This document shows, piece by piece, positions 36,498 through 44,544 of a stretch of DNA of 64,000 nt. Under the pieces are notes generated by a model. It saw only the letters and a list, made by a program, of their open reading frames with translations, did no database searches and had not been told where the DNA came from. Source of the stretch: Chryseobacterium sp. 52 (GTDB lineage Bacteria > Bacteroidota > Bacteroidia > Flavobacteriales > Weeksellaceae); contig NZ_PEEX01000001.1 of the NCBI RefSeq assembly GCF_002754245.1, forward strand, positions 2,274,001 to 2,338,000. Reading direction: 5' to 3'. The position numbers and the translations under genes were made by a program. Each line of letters begins with the position of its first letter. Position 1 is the first letter of the stretch.

Positions 36498-37463
36498 ATG
36501 GAATCCTATACGGAAAGAATATTGATTACAGGTGCTTTGGGACAGATCGGCACCGAATTGACCAACAGACTTGTTGAAATTCACGGCGCTGACAATGTAG
36601 TAGCATCAGGATTAGACAGATGGCAAAAGGGAATTACTGCGGCCGGACACTATGAAAGAATGGATGTTACCAATACGCAGCTGGTAAGACAGGTGGTCAA
36701 AGATTATGAAATCACAACAGTTTACCATTTGGCGTCTCTTTTATCAGGAACTTCAGAAAAGCAGCCTGTTTTCGCCTGGAAACTGAATCTTGAACCTCTT
36801 CTTCATTTTTGTGAAATGGCAAAGGAAGGACTTCTTAAAAAGATATTCTGGCCAAGTTCAATCGCTGTATTCGGGAAAGGAATCCCAAAACATAATGTTG
36901 CGCAGGATGTGGTTTTAAATCCTACAACAGTATACGGAATCTCTAAAATGGCGGGTGAAAAATGGTGCGAATATTACTTTGATAAATATGGAGTAGATGT
37001 AAGAAGTATCAGATATCCTGGTCTTATTTCATGGAAGACTCCTGCAGGAGGTGGGACTACAGATTACGCTGTGGAGATTTTTTACGAAGCCATTGAAGAA
37101 GGAAAGTATACAAGTTTCATTTCTGAAGATACAGGAATGCCGATGTTGTATATGGATGATGCAATCAATGCAACATTGAAATTAATGGAGGCTCCGAAAG
37201 AAAGTCTTACCGTTCGTTCGTCTTATAATTTAGGCGGAATGTCATTTACGCCGAAGGAATTGGCAGAAGAAATCAAGAAAGAAATTCCTGATTTTTCAAT
37301 TGATTATCAACCGGATTTCAGACAGGCTATTGCAGATTCATGGCCGGCTTCCATTGATGATTCTGTAGCGAAAAAAGACTGGGGACTGACTTATGATTTC
37401 GGAATTTCTGAAATGTCTAAGGACATGATCAAGAATCTTAAAGTGAAACTGAATAAAAATTAG
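36498..37463 (+). CDS. tdh: L-threonine 3-dehydrogenase, SDR type
   Basis: Oxidises threonine to 2-amino-3-ketobutyrate with NAD+, the entry to threonine-to-glycine breakdown. Extended SDR of 321 residues: GALGQIG (12-18), Tyr146 and Lys150 of YGISK, and the YPGLISWKTPAGGGTTDYAV segment that marks the SDR-type threonine dehydrogenases known from Flavobacterium and animals, as opposed to the zinc type of E. coli. The partner 2-amino-3-ketobutyrate CoA ligase (kbl) is not in the window. Monocistronic by appearance. Confidence 0.93.
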   Translation: MESYTERILITGALGQIGTELTNRLVEIHGADNVVASGLDRWQKGITAAGHYERMDVTNTQLVRQVVKDYEITTVYHLASLLSGTSEKQPVFAWKLNLEPLLHFCEMAKEGLLKKIFWPSSIAVFGKGIPKHNVAQDVVLNPTTVYGISKMAGEKWCEYYFDKYGVDVRSIRYPGLISWKTPAGGGTTDYAVEIFYEAIEEGKYTSFISEDTGMPMLYMDDAINATLKLMEAPKESLTVRSSYNLGGMSFTPKELAEEIKKEIPDFSIDYQPDFRQAIADSWPASIDDSVAKKDWGLTYDFGISEMSKDMIKNLKVKLNKN

Positions 37464-37547
37464 TTATCTAAAGTTAATGTTTAAATAAATAGTGTTTTAA
37501 CATTTGATTTATAATTAATTACAACTTTTATCTAAAATTTAATTTAA

Positions 37548-38300
37548 ATGATTTTATTGACTTTTAACATCTTAAATAATGAGGCTGATGCCAAAAACAG
37601 CACGCAGATTTCTGATGAAGAAAGGCTGAAGATCACAGAGGATAATACAAAAGCTATTCTCAGGATTTTAGATATTCATGACATAAAAGCAAGTTTTTTT
37701 GTTGAGATTTCTATCGCAGAAAAACTGCAGAATTTAATAAAAGCAATTTCATCCAAAGGGCATGAAATTGCTTTTTATAATCTGGATTCTACCCTTCAGG
37801 AAATTGAAGATGCTAAGAAAAATATTCAGGATATTTTAGAAAAACAGGTCAGAGGAATCAGGCAGAAAGATTGTAAACTGCCCCAGGAAAATCTGAAATC
37901 TTTGGAATTTAATTATGTTTCAAATATCGACAATGCAGATATTCTTTTTCCTTTTAAACGTTTAAAAAGGAATACGGAGATTACCGAAGAGGATGGATTA
38001 AGTATTGTTCCGGAAAGTATTTCTCCTTACTTCCAGTTGCCTTATAATGATTTTATGTTTCAGATCTTACCCATGAAGTATTACAGGAATATGGTTTTTG
38101 AAACGCTGAAGAACGATGACTTTGTTCTGATCTATATCAATTCCTGGCAGTTTACCGACTTTAAGAAATACAGGTTTGATATTCCTTTTTACAGAAGTCT
38201 GTTTTCGGGTAAAAAAATGGAGGACAAATTAGATGCCCTCCTTAGCTGGATCAACGAAAACGATATGGCTACTTCCCGCATGAAGGATTATATTTTTTAA
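37548..38300 (+). CDS. Degenerate NodB-fold (polysaccharide deacetylase-like) protein
   Basis: Protein of 250 residues that follows the layout of polysaccharide deacetylases of the DUF3473-associated group: LLTFNILNNEA at the start, KASFFVEISIAE, SKGHEIAFYNLDSTLQ, and a late VLIYINSWQF. The metal ligands look lost: the Asp of the usual TFD motif is Asn, and the HxxxH segment keeps only its first His (GHEIAFYN). No signal peptide. It is probably not a metal-dependent deacetylase. No function can be given. The next gene follows at 59 bases. Confidence 0.65.
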   Translation: MILLTFNILNNEADAKNSTQISDEERLKITEDNTKAILRILDIHDIKASFFVEISIAEKLQNLIKAISSKGHEIAFYNLDSTLQEIEDAKKNIQDILEKQVRGIRQKDCKLPQENLKSLEFNYVSNIDNADILFPFKRLKRNTEITEEDGLSIVPESISPYFQLPYNDFMFQILPMKYYRNMVFETLKNDDFVLIYINSWQFTDFKKYRFDIPFYRSLFSGKKMEDKLDALLSWINENDMATSRMKDYIF

Positions 38301-38358
38301 GTTTTTTTCTACATGATACAAATCTTTGTGAGTTAACAAGAACTGCACTTAAAAGAAT

Positions 38359-38883
38359 ATGAAAAAATTAATTCTACTAGCTTGTTTAATTGTTGCTTTT
38401 ACTCTTTTTTATTATCCTGTTTTTGATAGTACAGGAATCTCATATTTAATTATTTTTTCTTGCTTTGTTATTATCTGTTTTGCCGGAGCAAAACTCTATT
38501 CTCTGAATGAAAAAGATGATTATGAAGCCGTTGAAAGAGAAATGGATATATTAAATGATTTTGATGGGATCTTTCAGTACACAAATGATGGATTTTATAT
38601 CAACAGGGGGAATTCGGTGGAACTTGTAAAATGGGATGGTATTATTTCAGTTAATTCGTTTAGTATACCAGTGGTTTACAGAGGCCGGGCAGCAGGTTTA
38701 GAAATTACTACGGATACCAAAAGCTATGAATTTAATGATCAGGACACGCCTGGGATTGAAAAATTAACCAACAAACTTTATGAAAATCTTCAAGTGGGAA
38801 AAGAAGAGTTAAAAAGAATAAGGGTTAATAATCACGGCCTTGAAAAAATAAACCTTTTTAAAAGAAATGATAAGAGCTGTTAA
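38359..38883 (+). CDS. Uncharacterised two-TM protein
   Basis: Protein of 174 residues with two membrane segments (about 3-20 and 28-46) and a cytosolic beta-rich domain: FQYTNDGFYINRGNSVELVK, WDGIISVNSFSIPVVY and LEITTDTKSYEFNDQD. The pattern (W-D-x-I near a first strand, later a helix LTNKLYENL) recalls the bacterial PH-like domains, not more. No family recognised. It follows the NodB-fold gene on the same strand. Confidence 0.7.
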   Translation: MKKLILLACLIVAFTLFYYPVFDSTGISYLIIFSCFVIICFAGAKLYSLNEKDDYEAVEREMDILNDFDGIFQYTNDGFYINRGNSVELVKWDGIISVNSFSIPVVYRGRAAGLEITTDTKSYEFNDQDTPGIEKLTNKLYENLQVGKEELKRIRVNNHGLEKINLFKRNDKSC

Positions 38884-39045
38884 TGGTTTATTGACAGGGG
38901 TTTTAGAAAAATAGAAATCTTAAAAGCAAAAAATATTTAGTAAATCAACCTCTGTTAATTAAACAATTACGAGTATTTGATTCACTAAATATCATATATG
39001 ATTTAAAGCAAACTGAACAGGTTTTCTGAACGATTCATTTATTGT

Positions 39046-40251
39046 TTACGCTAATTCAAAAAGCGTAATTTCCGGCAATACACCCACTCTTCCCGGGTAG
39101 CCAAGGACACCAAATCCACGGTTGACATAAAGCATTTTCCCTTCACTTTCATAAAGATCTGCCCATTTCGGGTAGCGGTATTGTACCGGAGACCATTTTA
39201 TATTTTTAAGATCTAAACCGAACTGCATTCCGTGTGTGTGTCCCGAAAGCGTTAGGTGGATGTTTCCCGGGTGCTTTTTGACAACATAATCGAAATGGGT
39301 GGGGTCGTGGCTCATTAAAATTTTTGGAGCAGATTCCGGAACTCCTTTTAAAGCATCATCAATTTTTCCGAATTGAGGAAATGGTTTCAGTCCCCAGTTT
39401 TCAACACCAAGAATGTACAGTTTTTCTCCATTTCTTTCAATCACTCTGTTTTCATTTCTCAGCATGTCAAACCCAGCCTGTCTTTCATAATCGATCAGGG
39501 TATCTAGATTTTTCTTTTTAGCATCAAGGGAGGTCCATGTTACATAATCCCCATAATCATGATTTCCCAGCACCGCAAGTTTGCCGTCTTTTGCTTTTAT
39601 TTTTGAAAATAGCGGAATGAAAGGCTTGAATTCATCAGCGACATTATTTACCATATCGCCTGTGAAAAGAACAAGATCAGGTTTTTGCTCGTTAATCAGA
39701 TCGATTGCGTGCTGTAATTTTTCCGGATCAGGAAAGCTTCCGCTGTGTACATCAGAGATCTGAATGACTTTATATCCTTTAAAGCTTTTTGAAAGCCCGG
39801 GTATTTTCACTTTGACTCTTCTTACCGTATGTCTGTACTTTCCAAACGTAATTCCATCAATGAAAAGAGCGGAAAGTACCCCTCCAAGACCTAATCCTAC
39901 CATACTCAGAAACTTCCTTCTTTCAGGGAAAAAGTTTTCGGTAGGTCGGGTGAGCCCTACCAGATATCCACCTGTCCTGAAGATATCATCGATTAATAAA
40001 AAGAGGACCACGAATATTTTTGGCAGAATAAAGATCAGAAATAATGAAATCATCAGCTGGGCTTTCATTGTACTTCTGTCTGACTTTTGAATATGGGTTA
40101 CTTCATAAGCGAAAATTGCATAAATGCTTAAAGATATGATCCAATATCCTGCTTTGATCCATGAATTATCTGTTAGCGTTCTTATAGCCTGATAAATGTA
40201 TATTTCTAAAACTAAGAAAGCGGCGGCAATGATCAAAAAATTTCTCTGCAT
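39046..40251 (-). CDS. Membrane-anchored metallophosphoesterase
   Basis: Protein of 401 residues. Four N-terminal membrane segments (first about 150 residues), then a calcineurin-like phosphoesterase: QISDVHSGSF, FTGDMVNN, LGNHDYGDY, MSHDPTHF and LSGHTHGMQFG supply the two-metal site. It resembles the YkuE group. The substrate is unknown; phospholipid or UDP-sugar lipid hydrolysis are options for the family. The ATG at 40251 is preferred over 40269, because the latter lies in the arm of the terminator of the upstream gene. Confidence 0.9.
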   Translation of the reverse strand: MQRNFLIIAAAFLVLEIYIYQAIRTLTDNSWIKAGYWIISLSIYAIFAYEVTHIQKSDRSTMKAQLMISLFLIFILPKIFVVLFLLIDDIFRTGGYLVGLTRPTENFFPERRKFLSMVGLGLGGVLSALFIDGITFGKYRHTVRRVKVKIPGLSKSFKGYKVIQISDVHSGSFPDPEKLQHAIDLINEQKPDLVLFTGDMVNNVADEFKPFIPLFSKIKAKDGKLAVLGNHDYGDYVTWTSLDAKKKNLDTLIDYERQAGFDMLRNENRVIERNGEKLYILGVENWGLKPFPQFGKIDDALKGVPESAPKILMSHDPTHFDYVVKKHPGNIHLTLSGHTHGMQFGLDLKNIKWSPVQYRYPKWADLYESEGKMLYVNRGFGVLGYPGRVGVLPEITLFELA

Positions 40252-40256
40252 AAGAT

Positions 40257-40293
40257 CTAAAAAAAGCACAAAGAATATGTTTCCCTGTGCTTT
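40257..40293 (-). terminator. Terminator of the KAS III-like gene
   Basis: Minus strand AAGCACA (40286-40292) and TGTGCTT (40264-40270) followed by T. It overlaps the first codons of the longer frame of the next gene. Confidence 0.75.
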
Positions 40294-40317
40294 ATATTTT
40301 TTTGTTAATTAAATATT

Positions 40318-41385
40318 TTAAGGAAATCTGTAAACGATAGCATTGATGTTCATTCCGGCACCTACCGAAGTCATCACAATGTTACCTTTATCTTTAAACG
40401 TTTGACCTTGCATTTTTCCTTTAATTATTAAATCATACATTGTAGGAATGGTTGCTACAGACGTATTTCCAAAGTCCTGAATGGTCATAGGAGAGATGGC
40501 GTGGTCATAATCTTTCACATCATAAAGCTTGTGAAGTCTTTCAATCATTGCATAATCCATCTTTGCATTCGCCTGGTGAATCAGAATTTTATCGATGTCT
40601 TCAAGGGAAAGTCCTGCATCTTCAATGGTTTCCTTGATTGCTGAAGGAACATTTTTAAGAGCATATTCGTAGATCTTTCTGCCCTGCATTCTTACATAAA
40701 GACGTCTCTGGTCTACTTCTGCGTTAATAGAAGGCGCGTTTTCCAGATAACATAATTCCGGACCGTTGTCGCAGATTGTGTTGTGGGCAATGATGCCTAC
40801 GTTTTCTTTATCTGTAGCCTGTACAACAACTGCTCCGGCTCCGTCAGCGAAGATCATTCTGTTTCTGTCATGCGGATCGGTAACACGGCTCAAAGTTTCA
40901 GCACCCACCACAAGAATGGTTTTGGCTGCCTTTGCTTTGATCAGGTTGTCAGCAAGGATCATGGCTTCCACCCATCCCGGACATCCGAAGATCATATCGT
41001 AAGTAATGCATTTTCTGTTTTTAATACCCAGCCTGTTTTTAACTCTTGCGGCCATATTGGGCATGAAATTCACATATCCGTCTACAGTAACTTCTCCGAA
41101 GTTACTTGCGTAAATAATGTAGTCCAGTTCCTCGCCGTCTATTTTAGCATCTTCAAGAGCGGCTTTTGCTGCTTCAGAGCCGATCTGCGAATTGGAAAGA
41201 TCGTCTTCTATAAATCTTCTGTTTTCTATCTCTGTAATTTCTACAAACTTCGCGATGGTTTCTTCTGCTGGTTTTTCAATCTTAACTCCGTCTTCAGTGT
41301 AGAACTCAGAATCCATGAAATAATCTCTACCAATAACTCTGTTAGGAATATAGGATCCGGAACCAATAATGATCGTATTCGGCAT
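40318..41385 (-). CDS. Beta-ketoacyl-ACP synthase III family protein
   Basis: Thiolase-fold enzyme of 355 residues. Catalytic triad: Cys135 in MIFGCPGWVEAM, His in LIHQANAKMD (about 267) and Asn in FGNTSVATI (about 308). The C-terminal GAGMNINAIVYRFP is typical of FabH-like enzymes. It carries a longer N-terminal part than FabH of E. coli (317 residues), and FGCPG instead of the usual ACA-type context, so it may be a FabH paralogue acting in a specialised lipid or polyketide pathway rather than the housekeeping initiator. Its neighbours do not settle this. Confidence 0.85.
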   Translation of the reverse strand: MPNTIIIGSGSYIPNRVIGRDYFMDSEFYTEDGVKIEKPAEETIAKFVEITEIENRRFIEDDLSNSQIGSEAAKAALEDAKIDGEELDYIIYASNFGEVTVDGYVNFMPNMAARVKNRLGIKNRKCITYDMIFGCPGWVEAMILADNLIKAKAAKTILVVGAETLSRVTDPHDRNRMIFADGAGAVVVQATDKENVGIIAHNTICDNGPELCYLENAPSINAEVDQRRLYVRMQGRKIYEYALKNVPSAIKETIEDAGLSLEDIDKILIHQANAKMDYAMIERLHKLYDVKDYDHAISPMTIQDFGNTSVATIPTMYDLIIKGKMQGQTFKDKGNIVMTSVGAGMNINAIVYRFP

Positions 41386-41410
41386 TCGTTTATATGATTT
41401 TTTAAAGATG

Positions 41411-41418
41411 CAAAGTTA
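41411..41418 (-). promoter_or_regulatory. Promoter -7 element of the KAS III-like gene
   Basis: Minus-strand TAACTTTG, 25 bases before its ATG. Confidence 0.6.
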
Positions 41419-41455
41419 ATAATTAATATTAATAACGGAGAATTAAAAATATTAT

Positions 41456-41463
41456 TAAATTTG
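41456..41463 (+). promoter_or_regulatory. Promoter -7 element of the operon containing ubiE and porT
   Basis: TAAATTTG, 23 bases before the ATG at 41487, divergent from the promoter at 41411. Confidence 0.6.
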
Positions 41464-41486
41464 CAAAAATTGTACTTTACAATCGT

Positions 41487-42056
41487 ATGAAAAACAACTC
41501 GTCCTTAAAAGGCTTACTTATTGCAGCTGTGGTGTTTATCGTTGCTTTTGGGGTCTACTTCTTTTTTTTAGCAAAGAAAAATTATTTTGTAGTAGACAAC
41601 CCTACGCCCAATACTTATTATTTTAAGATCAATAACGGTTCCGAGGGAGTTATTTCAGCGGGGCAGTACGTTCATGTAGATATTAAAAAGGGAAAAAATT
41701 CTATCAAGGTGTTTGATCAGAATAAAAAAATGCTCTATGATTCTGCATTTGAAGTGAACAAGATTCGTGGGCTGATTAATATCGCACATCAGGATTATTA
41801 TATTAATGATCAATATTATGGGTACAATCTTAAAAAAGATTCATTACTTTTGGCCCTGGACAAAATCACAATTGACGGAAAAGATTATTTTGGAGGAGCA
41901 AAACGCTTCAACAAGCTTTATACTGAGGATTTTTATTACAATGTAGATGAAGATTACGACCAGGTAATCAAAAACATTCAGCAGGTAGAATCAAGATCAA
42001 AGATCTTCAGAAAGCAGGATTTCCTAAATTATTACAAAGAATATTACAAGTTTTAA
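41487..42056 (+). CDS. Uncharacterised membrane-anchored protein
   Basis: Protein of 189 residues with one N-terminal membrane segment (about 10-29) and a soluble remainder outside the cytosol: YFKINNGSEGVISAGQYVHV reads as a beta domain, and the C-terminal half is rich in Tyr, Asp and Lys. Not recognised. It ends three bases before ubiE and so heads an operon with ubiE and porT; a role linked to the envelope is plausible only through this position. Confidence 0.75.
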   Translation: MKNNSSLKGLLIAAVVFIVAFGVYFFFLAKKNYFVVDNPTPNTYYFKINNGSEGVISAGQYVHVDIKKGKNSIKVFDQNKKMLYDSAFEVNKIRGLINIAHQDYYINDQYYGYNLKKDSLLLALDKITIDGKDYFGGAKRFNKLYTEDFYYNVDEDYDQVIKNIQQVESRSKIFRKQDFLNYYKEYYKF

Positions 42057-42059
42057 GTT

Positions 42060-42791
42060 TTGACAAAAGATATTACCAAAGTTACTCCCTACAATTCTGA
42101 GGCTACTAAAAAAAGCCAGGTAGAGGATATGTTCGACAATATTGCACCGAAGTATGATCTTCTGAATCATGTTTTATCTATGAAAATTGATGTTTTATGG
42201 AGAAATACATTGGTGAAAATGATGAAAAATGACAATCCGCAGGAAGTGCTGGATGTGGCTACAGGAACGGGAGATTTAGCAATCACGATTGAAAAAGGAA
42301 CCGATGCGAAAGTAATTGGTTTAGATTTATCACAACAAATGCTGAATGTTGGCGTTATTAAAATAAAAAAACTTAAATTAGACGGCAAAATTTCCATGCA
42401 AAAAGGAGATGCAGAAAATTTACCTTTCGAGGACAATAGATTCGATGCTGTTTCCGTTGCATTTGGAGTAAGGAATTTTGAAAACCTTACCAAAGGTTTA
42501 GCAGAATTAAGAAGAGTAGTTAAAGATAACAAGAGTGTTTATATACTTGAGTTTTCAAAGGTTGAGGGGTTCTTAGGGCCATTTTATATGTTTTATTTCA
42601 AAAATGTATTACCTGCCATAGGCAGATTGGTTTCCAAAGATAATAGGGCGTATACATACCTTCCGGATTCTGTAAATGCTTTTCCTTTTGGGGAAAAGAT
42701 GAAGCAAATTCTTTTAGATACAGGATTTAAGAAAGTAGAATATAAAAAGCTAAGTTTAGGTATAGCCACAATTTATAAAGCAACAAAGTAA
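42060..42791 (+). CDS. ubiE: Demethylmenaquinone methyltransferase
   Basis: Class I SAM methyltransferase of 243 residues for the last step of menaquinone synthesis. VEDMFDNIAPKYDLLNHVLS, LDVATGTGDLAI and VSVAFGVRNFENL are the UbiE/MenG signatures. The start is a TTG at 42060; the first ATG, at MFDNIAPKYD, would cut into the conserved N-terminus. Bacteroidota use menaquinone, so MenG (menaquinone-only) is the likely activity. It lies four bases before porT. Confidence 0.95.
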   Translation: MTKDITKVTPYNSEATKKSQVEDMFDNIAPKYDLLNHVLSMKIDVLWRNTLVKMMKNDNPQEVLDVATGTGDLAITIEKGTDAKVIGLDLSQQMLNVGVIKIKKLKLDGKISMQKGDAENLPFEDNRFDAVSVAFGVRNFENLTKGLAELRRVVKDNKSVYILEFSKVEGFLGPFYMFYFKNVLPAIGRLVSKDNRAYTYLPDSVNAFPFGEKMKQILLDTGFKKVEYKKLSLGIATIYKATK

Positions 42792-42794
42792 CCT

Positions 42795-43577
42795 ATGAAT
42801 AAATTTTTATTAAGAGCACTGGTTTTAGCCTCAGTTAATATTGCAATTTTTGCAGATGCGCAATTCAGAACCCGAAACAGAATGGATAAGTTGGAAGACT
42901 TTGACGAGCAGAAATTCAGTTGGGGTTTTTATTTGAACGGAAATAGGCTAGACTACCGTATCGTCCTTCATCCAAGATATGGTGCGGAAGGTAATCAGAA
43001 TCTTGTTAAATCTAGAGAAAGCTACAGCTTCGGGGCCGGATTGATCGCCAAATGGAGACTGAACGACTATCTGGATTTAAGAATGGAGCCAGGCTTGCAA
43101 TTTGCTCAGAGGCAGTTGATCTTTAATACCCAGTCTAATGACCAGTATGCTGCTGGAACATTGACTAATCCACCTTTTCTTCCCATTGCTTTAACGGAAA
43201 AAGACAAAGTAAGAGAAATCAAATCTACATTGGTAGATATCCCTGTATTGCTTGAACTTCACGGTCAGAGATGGTATAATTCAAGACCTTACGTTGCAGC
43301 AGGGGTGAACTATATAGTAAACCTTCAGTCCAACTCAGATTCTGAGGATGACAACATGCAGCAGGTTTTCAGATCTACTACGCATAACTTTGCATGGTCA
43401 GCTGAATTGGGGATCCAGTTTTATTTCAATAAATTTAAACTTACTCCGGCTGTCAGAGGAACATTCTTCATGAACAACGAGAAAGTGGCAGATAACGCCA
43501 ATACACCTCCGTACTGGGCAACAGCAATGTCTACGCTTCAGACAAGAGCGGTAATGTTTGTTCTGAAATTTGAATAA
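42795..43577 (+). CDS. porT: Type IX secretion/gliding motility protein PorT/SprT
   Basis: Outer-membrane beta-barrel protein of 260 residues with a signal peptide (1-23, ending DAQ). FSWGFYLNGNRLDYRIVLHP, SFGAGLIAKWRLNDYLDLRMEPGL and AWSAELGIQFYFNKFKLTPAV are typical PorT features, with alternating strands to the C-terminal Phe. PorT is needed for type IX protein secretion and for gliding in the phylum. Its place behind ubiE is common in Flavobacteriia. A terminator follows. Confidence 0.92.
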   Translation: MNKFLLRALVLASVNIAIFADAQFRTRNRMDKLEDFDEQKFSWGFYLNGNRLDYRIVLHPRYGAEGNQNLVKSRESYSFGAGLIAKWRLNDYLDLRMEPGLQFAQRQLIFNTQSNDQYAAGTLTNPPFLPIALTEKDKVREIKSTLVDIPVLLELHGQRWYNSRPYVAAGVNYIVNLQSNSDSEDDNMQQVFRSTTHNFAWSAELGIQFYFNKFKLTPAVRGTFFMNNEKVADNANTPPYWATAMSTLQTRAVMFVLKFE

Positions 43578-43596
43578 CAAAATATCACAGTAAAAT

Positions 43597-43628
43597 ACAA
43601 AAGGAGGTGCTTATGCATCTCCTTTTTT
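43597..43628 (+). terminator. Terminator of the ubiE-porT operon
   Basis: AAAAGGAG-TGC and GCA-CTCCTTTT around TTAT with one bulge, followed by T. Confidence 0.8.
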
Positions 43629-43681
43629 CGTGCCAAATCAAAATATAGAGACTTTTATTTTTGTTACTGTTATTATTTTTT

Positions 43682-43689
43682 TACTTTTG
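43682..43689 (+). promoter_or_regulatory. Promoter -7 element of the coiled-coil/zapA pair
   Basis: TACTTTTG, 28 bases before the ATG at 43718. Confidence 0.6.
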
Positions 43690-43717
43690 CTATTAGTTAG
43701 AATATAGAAAACCTGAA

Positions 43718-44020
43718 ATGCTTCAAGATTTAGAAAACAATTTTTCAGAATTAGAAAAGAAAATTTTTATTTTACAAAAGAATTATAAAAATATTAATGA
43801 AAGATTATCAGAGTTAAGTATTGAGCATGAAGAACTGAAGACGAAATATGATGAGGAAAGAAAAAGAAATCAGGTATTAGCAGAAGAACAAAAAAATATA
43901 AAACTTTATTCAGCAATATCAGGGAACCCTGAACACAACAGGTTAATGAAAAACCATATCAACAGATTGGTAAAGGAAATTGACTTTTGTATTGCGCAGC
44001 TTCAAAACAGTGGATTATAA
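43718..44020 (+). CDS. Coiled-coil protein upstream of zapA
   Basis: Protein of 100 residues, almost all coiled coil: long Lys/Glu heptads (ENNFSELEKKIFILQKNYKN, LSELSIEHEELKTKYDEERK), then a helix NRLMKNHINRLVKEIDFCIAQL. No membrane segment. Its stop overlaps the zapA start by one base (TAATG), so the two are translated together. By size, coiled-coil form and pairing with ZapA it could be a division-ring partner in the manner of ZapB, but the sequence itself does not identify it. Confidence 0.8.
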   Translation: MLQDLENNFSELEKKIFILQKNYKNINERLSELSIEHEELKTKYDEERKRNQVLAEEQKNIKLYSAISGNPEHNRLMKNHINRLVKEIDFCIAQLQNSGL

Positions 44021-44307
44021 TGGATGTAAGAAGAATAACCATAAACATTGCAGGAAGAGTATATCCGCTGAACGTACCCGCCGCAGAGGAAGAAACGCTG
44101 CGTAAAGTTGGGAAGCAGATTGAGAATATGATTAAAGATTTTGAACAGAACTTCGATGTAAGAGACAAGCAAGATGCTTTGGCAATGTGTGCCCTGAAAC
44201 TGGGAACCAATGCGGAAGTAGTTTCTCTGAACTACGAAAAAAATATAAATTCTACCAACGAAAGATTAGTGCAGATTAATCAGTCGTTGAATGAAATTGG
44301 GAAATAG
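44020..44307 (+). CDS. zapA: Cell division protein ZapA
   Basis: Binds FtsZ and bundles its filaments. 95 residues: RITINIAGRVYPLNVPAAEEETLRKV (N-terminal FtsZ-binding part), then a C-terminal coiled coil with DALAMCALKL. The ATG at 44020 is chosen rather than 43987 because it gives the usual M-D-x-R-R-I-T-I start and couples to the gene before it. A structured RNA follows, as 6S RNA follows zapA in E. coli. Confidence 0.92.
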   Translation: MDVRRITINIAGRVYPLNVPAAEEETLRKVGKQIENMIKDFEQNFDVRDKQDALAMCALKLGTNAEVVSLNYEKNINSTNERLVQINQSLNEIGK

Positions 44308-44324
44308 ATTTTTTTCCCCATCAG

Positions 44325-44492
44325 ACTGCCTACAATAATTCTAACACATTTAAGGTAAACTCAACGCTAAACAATTACCGAGCAAATGTCCGCTGAATGG
44401 CGTGCCGGGTCTCCCGGATTACAGACAGAGGAAATCAGTTCAAATCGTGTTGATTAGGAGTTTACTCTCAATCCCTGAATTGTTGTAGGTTT
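44325..44492 (+). ncRNA. ssrS: Probable 6S RNA (6S-Flavo type)
   Basis: A 6S-like secondary structure is visible. Closing stem CCTACAATAATT (44329-44340) with AATTGTTGTAGG (one G-U), next GTAAACTC with GAGTTTAC (8 bp), then internal loops and a CCGGGTCTCCCGG hairpin in the centre. A T-run follows the closing stem. It sits between zapA and rny, and zapA-6S is a known linkage in other bacteria. 6S RNA mimics open promoter DNA and binds the housekeeping RNA polymerase. The exact ends are uncertain; I found no TAnnTTTG in front. Confidence 0.78.
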
Positions 44493-44544
44493 TTTTTATT
44501 TAGATATTAGATAAGTGTAAGACAAATAAAACTCAATATATATT

